This document shows positions 17,108 to 27,281 of a stretch of 40,717 nt of DNA, one piece after another (the stretch's first letter is position 1; every line of letters starts with the position of its first letter). Source of the DNA: Methylobacterium sp. (lineage in GTDB: Bacteria > Pseudomonadota > Alphaproteobacteria > Rhizobiales > Beijerinckiaceae); the NCBI GenBank assembly GCA_013823325.1, contig PNLY01000050.1, positions 1 through 40,717 of the forward strand, given 5' to 3'. The notes under the pieces are model-generated. The model was not told the origin of the DNA. It saw only the letters and a list, made by a program, of their open reading frames with translations, and did not search any database. Position numbers and translations under genes: made by a program.

Positions 17108-17665
17108 TCAGTGGCCCACCCTGCGGGCGCGCCATTCCGCCGCCGTGATCTCCCAGATTTCGGCCGGATGCTCGCCTGAGACGAAGCTGTGGGTCTCAAC
17201 ACCGACCATGCGCATGCCGCTGCTCTGAGATATCCGGCGCGAGGCAATGTTCTCCACCGCCTTCGGTGCCCGCAGCAGATCGCGCCCGAGCGCCCCGAAC
17301 CAGAAATCGGTGACGGCGACGACCGCCTCGCTCATCAGGCCTTGGCCGCGCCATTCGGGCGCGATCCAGAAGCCGCGATTGTTCTTCTCTCCGACCAGCA
17401 GGCTGATCACGCCGATCAGGTGCCCGGGCTCGGCCTTCGGGCGCAGGCTCCAATGCCATTCCTTGCCCGCGGCCATGCCGGGCAGGGCGACATCGCGCAG
17501 GAAGTTCTCGGCACCATCGGGCGGATAGGGCCAGGGGATATGGCTGGCGAGGAAGCGCACGATCTCCCATTGCGGAAAGACCGCCTGGATCGCGGGGGCG
17601 TCGTCGAGCGCCAGCGGCTTGAGCAGCAATCTCTGAGTTTCGAGGGTGGGAACGACATTGGCCAT
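17108..17665 (-). CDS. GNAT-family N-acetyltransferase (RimJ/RimL-like)
   Basis: The 185-residue protein fits the RimJ/RimL type of GNAT enzymes, which move acetyl from acetyl-CoA to an amine. It has TQRLLLKPLALDDA at the N-terminus, a central strand with GVISLLV and the acetyl-CoA loop region GFWIAPEWRGQGLMSEAV. A C-terminal strand with N-x-x-S-R-R-x-x... in NIASRRISQSSGMRMVG follows. The substrate is unknown. The ATG at 17665 starts just before the conserved region; one at 17686 would add seven residues. It sits between dciA and the DUF4336 gene. Confidence 0.85.
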   Translation of the reverse strand: MANVVPTLETQRLLLKPLALDDAPAIQAVFPQWEIVRFLASHIPWPYPPDGAENFLRDVALPGMAAGKEWHWSLRPKAEPGHLIGVISLLVGEKNNRGFWIAPEWRGQGLMSEAVVAVTDFWFGALGRDLLRAPKAVENIASRRISQSSGMRMVGVETHSFVSGEHPAEIWEITAAEWRARRVGH

Positions 17666-17690
17666 GATCGACAGGATTAACTGCAATTGC

Positions 17691-18389
17691 TCAGCGGGTC
17701 AGCCAGCGAAATGCTCGCCTCAGGAAGGCACGACCATCGGTTAGGACCGGTGTTCCGTGCGCCATCAGCACCTTCTCGGCCGGCCAGGAGAGGAGGCGTC
17801 CGGCAGCGGCCCGTGCCGCCTTCCTGTCGGTGAAGGCGAGGCGGAACTTCCTCGGCACCGAGGGTTCCAAAGCGAGCATCAGGTCCCATTTGGCGATGAG
17901 CGCGCGCCAGCCGCTAAACCAGCGCGGCGGAAACTGCTGCAGAAGGTCTGTGAACAGCACCGTGCCGCTCTTGGCATGAAAGAAGACGACTTCGGTCGTG
18001 ATCGCATTGCCCGCCATGACGACATGGGCGATCTGGCTCGTCCAAGGCAGGGTCGCGTCGTCCGCGATCTCGGCATCGAAGACGAGATCCCTGCGCCTTT
18101 CCTGCAAGCCGGGCGCGGCATAGAGGCGGGCCTCGGGATAGGCCTGCTTCCAGCTCGCGATGAACAGGTCGTGCAGCGAGTTGGGTGCGACGAGATGGCG
18201 GACGGGGCCGAGCGAGGCGATCTCCGTCTTGAGTTCGTTGCTCAGCGCCGTTGGCGACCAGACGAACAGCTCTCCGCCAGCGAGGCGGATCACGGCCATG
18301 CGCGTCGGGTAGTTGAACCCGAGCGCTGCGGTCACTTGCGGACCGCTCGCGATCCAGATCTCGGGACCGAATTCTTCCAGCATCGCCAT
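17691..18389 (-). CDS. DUF4336 protein, metallo-hydrolase-like fold
   Basis: The 232-residue protein matches the DUF4336 family by pattern: an N-terminal IWIASGPQV segment, MAVIRLAGGELFVWSP, then HLVAPNSLHDLF, a late VVFFHAKSGTVLFTDLLQ and the C-terminal LMAHGTPV. The family resembles metallo-beta-lactamase-fold hydrolases, but the full HxHxDH zinc motif is not present. Here the first His pair reads LHDLF. I cannot name a substrate. The ATG at 18389 has GGAG upstream; ATG 18383 and GTG 18392 are alternatives. It is divergent from mutY by 112 bases. Confidence 0.75.
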   Translation of the reverse strand: MAMLEEFGPEIWIASGPQVTAALGFNYPTRMAVIRLAGGELFVWSPTALSNELKTEIASLGPVRHLVAPNSLHDLFIASWKQAYPEARLYAAPGLQERRRDLVFDAEIADDATLPWTSQIAHVVMAGNAITTEVVFFHAKSGTVLFTDLLQQFPPRWFSGWRALIAKWDLMLALEPSVPRKFRLAFTDRKAARAAAGRLLSWPAEKVLMAHGTPVLTDGRAFLRRAFRWLTR

Positions 18390-18501
18390 CACGACCGCTC
18401 CACCTCATCCGGTCTGCGAGAGATTCCCGCCGGCCGCAGACATTCATATGACGGCTCATCCTGAGCTTGCCTGTCCCGCCCGACGCATTACACCGGACAT
18501 C

Positions 18502-21087
<2,586 letters not shown>

Positions 21088-21699
21088 TTATCTCGCCCAG
21101 ACACCTTTGATCGGGGCGAAGGAATAGCGATGCGCGGGGCAGGGACCATGCGTCTTCAGCGCGGCACGGTGCGCGGGTGTTCCGTAGCCGGCATGGCTGG
21201 CGAAGCCATAGTTCGGATAGGTCAGCGAAAGCCGCGCCATCATCCGGTCCCGCATCACCTTGGCGACGATCGAGGCCGCCGCGATCGAGGCGATCAAGCC
21301 GTCGCCGCCGATGATCGCCTCGCAGCCGCAGGCGAGCGCCGGCGGGTCGTTGCCGTCGACCAGGACGAGATCGGGCGACAACGGCAGCGCTCCGACCGCG
21401 CGCCGCATCGAGAGCAAGGTGGCCTGGCGGATGTTGATCATGTCGATCTCGGCTGCCGAGGCGCTGCCGACACCGACCGCCAGCGCGCTGGCGAGGATCA
21501 GGACGCAGAGCTCTTCGCGGCGTTGGGTGCTGAGCTCTTTCGAATCGGCGAGCCCGTCCGGGATCGCGGCGGGATCGAGGATGACGGCAGCTGCCACGAC
21601 CGGACCGGCGAGGGGGCCGCGCCCGACCTCGTCCACGCCGGCGACGCGGGCGCGCCCGGCAATCATCGCGGCCTGCTCGCGGCTGAAATCGGCGGTCAT
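21088..21699 (-). CDS. rnhB: Ribonuclease HII
   Basis: RNase HII removes ribonucleotides misincorporated in DNA and RNA primers in RNA-DNA hybrids. The 203-residue protein has the catalytic [14 protein letters not shown] (Asp23, Glu24), [20 protein letters not shown] with the third acidic residue, and the C-terminal [20 protein letters not shown]. All are diagnostic. The ATG at 21699 was chosen because the conserved domain begins 20 residues later; the upstream extension is Arg-rich and not conserved in type. It lies between ccrM and the radical SAM gene on the same strand. Confidence 0.95.
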   Translation of the reverse strand: MTADFSREQAAMIAGRARVAGVDEVGRGPLAGPVVAAAVILDPAAIPDGLADSKELSTQRREELCVLILASALAVGVGSASAAEIDMINIRQATLLSMRRAVGALPLSPDLVLVDGNDPPALACGCEAIIGGDGLIASIAAASIVAKVMRDRMMARLSLTYPNYGFASHAGYGTPAHRAALKTHGPCPAHRYSFAPIKGVWAR

Positions 21700-21796
21700 G
21701 GCCTCGCTATGCCAGATCGTGGCGCGAAGGTCTGCGGATCGCTTGGTCGCATCCACAATTCGCTGCGCACCCCGACGCCGGCCTCCTCGCATTCAC

Positions 21797-21915
21797 AGCC
21801 CTCATCCTCAGGACCGCGGCAGCGGCCGTCTCGAAGGATGCTCCAGCTCCCTCCGGAACCAGCTGGAGCATCCTTCGAGACGCGCTCCTGCGGAGCGCTC
21901 CTCAGGATGAGGGCT
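21797..21915. repeat. Long imperfect inverted repeat between rnhB and the radical SAM gene
   Basis: The left arm begins AGCCCTCATCCT and the right arm ends AGGATGAGGGCT. Inside, GTCTCGAAGGATGCTCCAGCT pairs with its complement, shown here in part as AGCTGGAGCATCCTTCGAGA. The whole unit is about 119 bases with a short loop near 21850-21860. It is a MITE-like or REP-like intergenic repeat, common in Hyphomicrobiales. No open frame is inside. Confidence 0.75.
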
Positions 21916-21936
21916 ATGGGTGGAACAGATGATCCC

Positions 21937-23124
21937 TCAAAACAAGCTGAGCTGCGCCTTCTCCTTCTCCGGCTTGACGAAGAGGTCGGTGCGCAGGCGC
22001 AGCCGCGCGCTGTTGAAGCCGAGCCGCTCGGCCGCCATTTCGAAGCGCCGGCCGATCATCCACGCATAGGGGCCGGAGCCGATCTGGCGCTGGCCCCAGG
22101 CGGCGTCGTAATCCTTGCCGCCGCGCGTCGAGCGAATGAGCGAGACGACATGGCGCATCTTGTCGGGGTGATGCGTCACCAGCCAGTCCTGCACGATGTC
22201 CTTCACCTCGAGCGGCAGGCGCAGCAGCACATAGCCGGCCTCGCGCGCTCCCGCCGCCTTGGCGGCGTCGAGGATACGCTCGATCTCGTGCTCGTTGATC
22301 GCCGGCACGATGGGCGCGACCAGCACCGTCACCGGGATGCCGGCCTCCGACAACTTCCGGATCGTCTCGATGCGCTTGGCCGGCGCCGCGGCCCGCGGCT
22401 CCATGTTGCGGGCGAGCTTGGGGTCGAGCGTCGTCACCGAGAGCGCGACCTTGACCAGCCCCTTCGCCGCCATCGGCGCGAGGATGTCGATGTCGCGCTG
22501 CACCAGCGCCGATTTGGTGACGATGCCGACCGGGTGATTGAATTTCGCCAGCACCTCGAGGATGCCGCGCATGATCCTGAGCTTCTTCTCGATCGGCTGG
22601 TAGGCGTCGGTATTGGTGCCGATCGCGATGGTGCGCGGCTGGTAGCTCGGCGAGGATAATTCCTTCTCAAGCAGCAGCGCCGCATCGGGCTTGGCGGTCA
22701 GCTTGCTCTCGAAGTCGAGCCCGGGCGAGAGGCCGAGATAGGCATGGCTCGGCCGCGCGAAGCAGTAGACGCAGCCATGCTCGCAGCCGCGGTAGGGGTT
22801 GATCGAGCGGTCGAAGGAAATATCCGGCGAGTCGTTGCGTGTAATGATCGTACGCGGCTTCTCGACCGAGACCTCGGTCTTGAATGGCGGCAATTCGCCG
22901 AGCGATCCCCAGCCGTCATCCTCGCTGATGCGCTGCTCGGCCTCGTAGCGCCCGCCGGGGTTGATCGTCGCGCCGCGGCCGCGCCGCCGCTCCGGGTCGA
23001 TCTGGCTGCCGATATGGGCTAGCGGGTCGACCGGGGCGACCCGTACCGGCGCCGACACCGAGCCGGGCTCGGCATCGCGGCGCTTGAGCGGTTGCGTCCT
23101 GGCTGAGGGCCTGGCCTGCAGCAT
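21937..23124 (-). CDS. PA0069/SplB-like radical SAM protein, probable SOS gene
   Basis: The 395-residue protein belongs to the PA0069 family of radical SAM enzymes, distant relatives of spore photoproduct lyase. The 4Fe-4S loop is Cys114-x3-Cys118-x2-Cys121 in YRGCEHGCVYCFARP. Preceding it is SFDRSINPYRGC, and following it are GTNTDAYQPIE, KSALVQRDIDIL and VLLRLPLEV. The N-terminal 70 residues are basic and probably flexible. The substrate is unknown; the resemblance to SplB and the LexA box 47 bases upstream (23171-23185) suggest DNA repair. The ATG at 23124 follows GGAG; the longer frame starting at 23187 would begin inside the LexA box and is rejected. Confidence 0.88.
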   Translation of the reverse strand: MLQARPSARTQPLKRRDAEPGSVSAPVRVAPVDPLAHIGSQIDPERRRGRGATINPGGRYEAEQRISEDDGWGSLGELPPFKTEVSVEKPRTIITRNDSPDISFDRSINPYRGCEHGCVYCFARPSHAYLGLSPGLDFESKLTAKPDAALLLEKELSSPSYQPRTIAIGTNTDAYQPIEKKLRIMRGILEVLAKFNHPVGIVTKSALVQRDIDILAPMAAKGLVKVALSVTTLDPKLARNMEPRAAAPAKRIETIRKLSEAGIPVTVLVAPIVPAINEHEIERILDAAKAAGAREAGYVLLRLPLEVKDIVQDWLVTHHPDKMRHVVSLIRSTRGGKDYDAAWGQRQIGSGPYAWMIGRRFEMAAERLGFNSARLRLRTDLFVKPEKEKAQLSLF

Positions 23125-23170
23125 AACTTCGTCTCCCGGCGGAATCGGTGGTTCCGAGACCAAGGAATGT

Positions 23171-23185
23171 GAACATATAGAGAAC
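23171..23185 (-). promoter_or_regulatory. LexA (SOS) box of alphaproteobacterial type
   Basis: GAACATATAGAGAAC reads GAAC-N7-GAAC, the reverse complement of the alphaproteobacterial LexA consensus GTTC-N7-GTTC. The repeat extends to GAACA at an 11-base period and the spacer is AT-rich, as in known sites. It lies 47 bases before the radical SAM start and overlaps a possible -10 (TATATG on the minus strand). It is also 56 bases before the divergent GT2-like gene. Confidence 0.8.
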
Positions 23186-23240
23186 AAAAAGCAAGTGACA
23201 GGATTGCGACATGTTGCAGTGCGTCATAAGCTCGTCGCGC

Positions 23241-23729
23241 ATGATCACCGCCGTCATCCGGGCCAATCGTGACGCCGAGGCGCTCGCCGCGACCTTGTCT
23301 GTGCTGATTCCGGCGGTCGCCAGGGGTGTGATCGGCCATGCCGTGGTGATCGACGATGGTGATGATGCCGCCATCGCGCGTCTCGCCGACGAGACCGGCG
23401 CCAGCTATGTCCGGGCCCAGAACGGCGAGGCCTGGTCGTCGGGCGCTGCGCAGGCGCGCGGTGACTGGGTGATCCTGCTCGAGGCCGGCGACCTGCCAGA
23501 ACCAGCCTGGACGCCCAGCATCGAGCGGCACCTGCTGACGGCTGCGGCGCGGCCGGCACTGATGCCGCTGCGCGGCATGGCTGCGGCCTTGCGTGAATGG
23601 GGCGCAGTCTCGCTGCGATCGCGTGGCGTCAGGGCGGGGCTGCTGGCGCCGAAGACACAAATCCTGTCCGGCCGGCTGGCGCGTGCGCCGCGCCGGCTCA
23701 GCGTGCGCCGCGAGCGCGCCGCACTCTGA
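23241..23729 (+). CDS. Short glycosyltransferase family 2-like protein
   Basis: The 162-residue product resembles the N-terminal half of a GT2 (GT-A fold) enzyme: MITAVIRANRDAEALAATL as the first strand and helix, HAVVIDDGDDA, GASYVRAQNG, and ARGDWVILLEAGDLP in the place of the DXD region. That region reads LEAGD and lacks a clear DXD, so catalysis is doubtful. It may be a reduced family member. The start at 23241 fits the fold; ATG 23211 has a better ribosome site (AGGA) and adds ten residues. It converges on the zinc peptidase, three bases apart. Confidence 0.68.
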   Translation: MITAVIRANRDAEALAATLSVLIPAVARGVIGHAVVIDDGDDAAIARLADETGASYVRAQNGEAWSSGAAQARGDWVILLEAGDLPEPAWTPSIERHLLTAAARPALMPLRGMAAALREWGAVSLRSRGVRAGLLAPKTQILSGRLARAPRRLSVRRERAAL

Positions 23730-23732
23730 GAC

Positions 23733-24620
23733 TCAGAGCTGGTTGGTCCGGAAGGTGTCGCAGCTCTGCATGTTGCCGGACTTGAAGCCGGTGTTGAACC
23801 ACCGCGTGCGCTGCGCCGACGAGCCGTGCGTGAAGGAATCCGGCACGACGACGCCGCGGCCCTGCTGCTGCAGCTTGTCGTCGCCGATCGCCGAGGCCGA
23901 GCGCAGCGCTTCGTCGATGTCGCCGGGCTCGATCCTGTCCATTGCCTGGATGTTGTAGGCCCAGACACCGGCGAAGCAGTCGGCCTGCAATTCGACGCGC
24001 ACCGAGAGTGCGTTCGATTCGCGCTCGGAAATCCGTTGGCGCAGTTCGTTCACCTTGGGCAGGATGCCGAGCAGATTCTGGATGTGATGGCCAACCTCGT
24101 GGCCGACGACATAGGCATAGGCGAAGTCGCCGCCGCCGCCGAGCTTGCGCTGCATCTCCTGAAAGAAGGAGAGGTCGAGATAGACCCGCTGGTCGTTAGG
24201 GCAGTAGAACGGCCCCATTGCCGCCTGCGCCGTGCCGCAGCCGGAGCGGTCGACGCCGCTGAACAGCACCAGCTTCGGCGGCACGTATTTGCGGTTGGCC
24301 TGCTGCGGCAGCACCTTGCTCCAGATGTCCTCGTTCTGCGCCAGCACGGCCGAGACGAAGCGGCCCATCTCGTCCTGCGGCGGGCCGGCCGATTTGCGCT
24401 GTTCCTGCGTCGGCGCGCTGCGGCCGCCGATGCCGCCGATCAGCTCGGCGCCGCCGATCAGCAGGCGCGGATCGATGCCGAGCGCCCAGCCGAGGAGGCC
24501 GAGCACGACCATGGTGCCGATGCCGATGCCGCCGCGACCGCCCGGAAGTCCGGCGAATTCGCCGCCACCGCCGCGCCGGTCCTCGAGATTCTCGGACTGG
24601 CGGTAATCTTCCCAACGCAT
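23733..24620 (-). CDS. YpfJ-family neutral zinc metallopeptidase
   Basis: The 295-residue product has a short cytoplasmic head, one membrane anchor (about 33-49) and a long extracytoplasmic domain with the zinc motif HEVGHH (His174, Glu175, His178) and a downstream Glu210 in VELQADC. It also shows MGPFYCPNDQRVYLDLSF, split here for reading, which is typical of the YpfJ/KPN_00165 family. The family has no well-known substrate. Three cysteines in the mature part (GCGT, YCP, ADC) may form disulfides. It is a single gene facing the GT2-like gene. Confidence 0.92.
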   Translation of the reverse strand: MRWEDYRQSENLEDRRGGGGEFAGLPGGRGGIGIGTMVVLGLLGWALGIDPRLLIGGAELIGGIGGRSAPTQEQRKSAGPPQDEMGRFVSAVLAQNEDIWSKVLPQQANRKYVPPKLVLFSGVDRSGCGTAQAAMGPFYCPNDQRVYLDLSFFQEMQRKLGGGGDFAYAYVVGHEVGHHIQNLLGILPKVNELRQRISERESNALSVRVELQADCFAGVWAYNIQAMDRIEPGDIDEALRSASAIGDDKLQQQGRGVVVPDSFTHGSSAQRTRWFNTGFKSGNMQSCDTFRTNQL

Positions 24621-24693
24621 GCGCGAACCCTTGTTGCAGCGCCGCCAATCTCCGCGAGCCGGCGCCGGAACTCAAGCCCCGTCGTATTGAGGC

Positions 24694-25698
24694 TCAGTGA
24701 TAGCCGGCATCGGCTTTCACCTTGCCTCGGAAGGTCCAGTACACGAAGGCCGTGTAGAATAGGATCATCGGCAGAAGGAAGGTCACGCCAATCAGCACGA
24801 AGACATGCGAGGCCGGCGCCGCCGCGGTGTCCCAGATCGTCAGGCCCGGCGGGACCAGATAGGGATAGTTCGAGATCGCGAGACCCAGGAAACAGAGCAG
24901 GAAGATCGCAATGGTGAAGGCGAAGGGCGTGAACTCATGCGCGCCATGCAGCCGCTTCCAGGCCATGTAGCCGCAGAAGGCGGTCAGCACCGGGAAGGGC
25001 CAGAGCAGCACAAGGTTCGACGGGGTCAACCAGCGCTCGGCGATGCGCGGATGCGCGTAGGGCGTCCACAGCGAGACCACTAGGGCGAAGGCGAGCAGGC
25101 CCAGCAGCAGCGTCTTGGCCTGACGGCGCGCCCGCTCGGCGACAGGCCCTTCGGTCTTGTAGATCAGCCAGGTTGCGCCGAGCGTGGCATAGCCGATGAC
25201 GACGCCGGCGCCGCACATCAGGGTGAAGGGGGTCAGCCAGTCGAATGGGCCGCCGGCGAACTGCTTGTCGACCACCTTCACACCCTGCAGCAATCCGCCG
25301 AGGATCAGCCCTTGCGCGAAGGCGGCCACCGTCGAGCCCGCCCAGAAGGCGAAGTCCCAGACCTTGTGACGGGGCTTCGCCACCCAGCGGAACTCGAAGG
25401 CGACGCCGCGGAAGATCAGCGCCAGCAACATCAGGATCACCGGGATGTAGAAGGCCGGCATGATGATGGCATAGGCATAGGGGAAAGCGACCCAGAGGCC
25501 GCCGCCGCCGAGCACCAGCCAGGTCTCGTTGCCGTCCCAGAACGGCGCGACCGAGTTCATCATCTGGTCGCGCTCGCTTTCGTCCCTGGTCGTCGGGAAC
25601 AGGATGGCGATGCCGAGGTCGAAACCGTCCAGGACGACATAGAGCATCACGGCGGTGCCGATCAGCCCGGCCCAGATCACGGGGAGATACCATTCCAT
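24694..25698 (-). CDS. cydB: Cytochrome bd-type quinol oxidase subunit II
   Basis: Subunit II of the bd oxidase packs against CydA and supports heme insertion. The 334-residue membrane protein begins with YVVLDGFDLGIAIL, has the family segments WDGNETWLVLGGGGLW and FRGVAFEFRW, and ends with FLLPMILFYTAFVYWTF. It fits the cyanide-insensitive (CioB) type. The gene starts 13 bases after cydA, with its ribosome site in the end of cydA. I saw no cydX-like small frame in the 73 bases that follow. Confidence 0.95.
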   Translation of the reverse strand: MEWYLPVIWAGLIGTAVMLYVVLDGFDLGIAILFPTTRDESERDQMMNSVAPFWDGNETWLVLGGGGLWVAFPYAYAIIMPAFYIPVILMLLALIFRGVAFEFRWVAKPRHKVWDFAFWAGSTVAAFAQGLILGGLLQGVKVVDKQFAGGPFDWLTPFTLMCGAGVVIGYATLGATWLIYKTEGPVAERARRQAKTLLLGLLAFALVVSLWTPYAHPRIAERWLTPSNLVLLWPFPVLTAFCGYMAWKRLHGAHEFTPFAFTIAIFLLCFLGLAISNYPYLVPPGLTIWDTAAAPASHVFVLIGVTFLLPMILFYTAFVYWTFRGKVKADAGYH

Positions 25699-25710
25699 CG
25701 CAGGGCTCCC

Positions 25711-27141
25711 TCAGTTCGCCGGCTGGATCTTGTCGTCGCCGGGATGGCCGTCGCCGAAGATCGCCGAGGCCGGCGCCTGCGCCGCCTTGAGCGGCCGCTT
25801 CGAAGGCTGCTCGGGTGGGTCCTCATGGCTGATCTCGTCCGGCCCTTTGTCGATCAGGCGGTTGATCAGCGCGATGCCGGCCGCGAAGACGACGCAGTAG
25901 ACGAAGACGAACAGTGCCAGCGAGATCGCGACCTGCGCGGTGGTGATCGGCGAGACCGCATCCTTCGAGCGCAGGATGCCGGTGGCGAGCCAGGGCTGGC
26001 GCCCGACCTCGGTGACGAACCAGCCGGAGAGAATGGCGATGAAGCCGGCCGGCCAGCTGTACTGCGCGAGCCAGAGCCAGCGGCGCGCCTCGAACACGGT
26101 GCCGCGCTTCCACAGCCAGGCGCCGACCCAGCCGAAGACGATCATCAGCACGCCGATGCCGACCATGGCGCGGAAGGCGAAGAAGGGGATGAGCACGGGC
26201 GGCCGGTCCTCGACCTTGAAATCCCTGAGGCTCGGGAACAGCGCGTCCATGCTGCCATGGGTCAGCAGGCTGGCGACGCCGGGTATCGCGACCTCGAAAC
26301 GGTTGAGTTCGGCCTTCTCGTCCGGCCAGGCGAAGAGGACGAGTGCGCCAGGCTTGGAGGAATCCCAATGAGCCTCGATCGCGGCAAGCTTGGCCGGCTG
26401 GTAGATCGCGGTCTGCTTGCCGTGGAAGTCGCCGATCACGGCCTGCAACGGCGCGGTCAGCGCGATCATCAGGATCGCCATGCGTACCATCGTCCGTGCT
26501 GACTCGGTGCGGTGCCCGGCGAGCAGATGGCGCGCCCCGGTCGCCAGCACGACGAAGGCGGTGGTGAGATAGGCCGCCGTCATCATATGGGCGAAGCGCA
26601 ACGGGAAGGTCGGGTTGAAGACGATCTTCAGCCAGTCGACCGGATAGGCGATGCCATCGCGCACCTCGTGCCCGGCCGGATACTGCATCCAGCTGTTGGC
26701 GGACAGGATCCAGAAACCGGAGAGGGCGGTGCCACCGGCCACGATGACGGCCGAGAGGAAATGCAGCCAGGGCGGCACCCGCTTCCAGCCGAACAGCATC
26801 ACGCCGAGGAAGGAGGCCTCGAGGAAGAAGGCGGTCAGCACCTCATAGCCGATCAGCGGGCCGATGACGTTGCCGACTGCGACGGAGAACCGGCTCCAGT
26901 TGGTGCCGAACTGATAGGACAGCACGATGCCGGAGACCACGCCCATGGCGAAGGACACCGCGAAGATCTTGGTCCAGAACCGGGCGAGCAGATGGAATTT
27001 CTGGTCGCCGGTCCTGAGCCACAGGCCCAGCAGCGTCGCGATATAGGCCGAGAGCCCGATCGTGAAGGCCGGGAAGACGATATGGAACGATACGGTGAAG
27101 GCGAACTGGATGCGTGACAGCAGAAAGGCGTCGATTTCCAT
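25711..27141 (-). CDS. cydA: Cytochrome bd-type quinol oxidase subunit I (short Q-loop, CIO type)
   Basis: CydA holds hemes b558, b595 and d and oxidises quinol to reduce oxygen without pumping protons. In the 476-residue protein, His20, Glu100 and Glu108 match the high-spin heme site, and His185 and Met326 (FRAMVG) match the b558 ligands. The Q-loop (around GDFHGKQTAIYQPAKLAAIE) is short, as in CioA, which often gives cyanide resistance. GWFVTEVGRQPW is the conserved C-terminal motif. The C-terminal 40 residues are hydrophilic and Pro-rich. With cydB it offers an alternative to the aa3 oxidase at 1-1496. A perfect 8-base inverted repeat lies 44 bases before the start. Confidence 0.95.
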   Translation of the reverse strand: MEIDAFLLSRIQFAFTVSFHIVFPAFTIGLSAYIATLLGLWLRTGDQKFHLLARFWTKIFAVSFAMGVVSGIVLSYQFGTNWSRFSVAVGNVIGPLIGYEVLTAFFLEASFLGVMLFGWKRVPPWLHFLSAVIVAGGTALSGFWILSANSWMQYPAGHEVRDGIAYPVDWLKIVFNPTFPLRFAHMMTAAYLTTAFVVLATGARHLLAGHRTESARTMVRMAILMIALTAPLQAVIGDFHGKQTAIYQPAKLAAIEAHWDSSKPGALVLFAWPDEKAELNRFEVAIPGVASLLTHGSMDALFPSLRDFKVEDRPPVLIPFFAFRAMVGIGVLMIVFGWVGAWLWKRGTVFEARRWLWLAQYSWPAGFIAILSGWFVTEVGRQPWLATGILRSKDAVSPITTAQVAISLALFVFVYCVVFAAGIALINRLIDKGPDEISHEDPPEQPSKRPLKAAQAPASAIFGDGHPGDDKIQPAN

Positions 27142-27184
27142 CGCATCGCTCCGGCGTGCCGACCACGGATCGCCATGGCCGAAT

Positions 27185-27204
27185 GACCCTGCGGTTGCAG
27201 GGTC
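27185..27204. promoter_or_regulatory. Inverted repeat upstream of cydA
   Basis: GACCCTGC-ggtt-GCAGGGTC is a perfect 8-base repeat with a 4-base centre, 44-63 bases before cydA. It is either an operator or a leader hairpin. A TTGAT half-site (27223-27227, minus strand) nearby lacks a matching second half, so FNR control is not supported. Confidence 0.45.
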
Positions 27205-27281
27205 TACTTTGCACTCGGATTAATCAAGGTGTGGGTGCCGCGCAGGATGTGCCGGTGCCGCAGTGGCATCGCGCCGCTGCG

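Noticed and set aside
23125..23187. Longer N-terminus for the radical SAM protein (ATG at 23187)
   Set aside because: That ATG lies at the LexA box, whose presence implies that transcription starts at or after it; ATG 23124 has a good ribosome site.
23724..23738. Palindrome CTCTGAG-a-CTCAGAG at the convergent ends of the GT2-like and zinc peptidase genes
   Set aside because: It is short, has a one-base centre and no T tract, so it is not a convincing terminator; it follows largely from the two facing stop codons.
27205..27235. FNR box before cydA
   Set aside because: Only one TTGAT half-site is present; the other half does not match.
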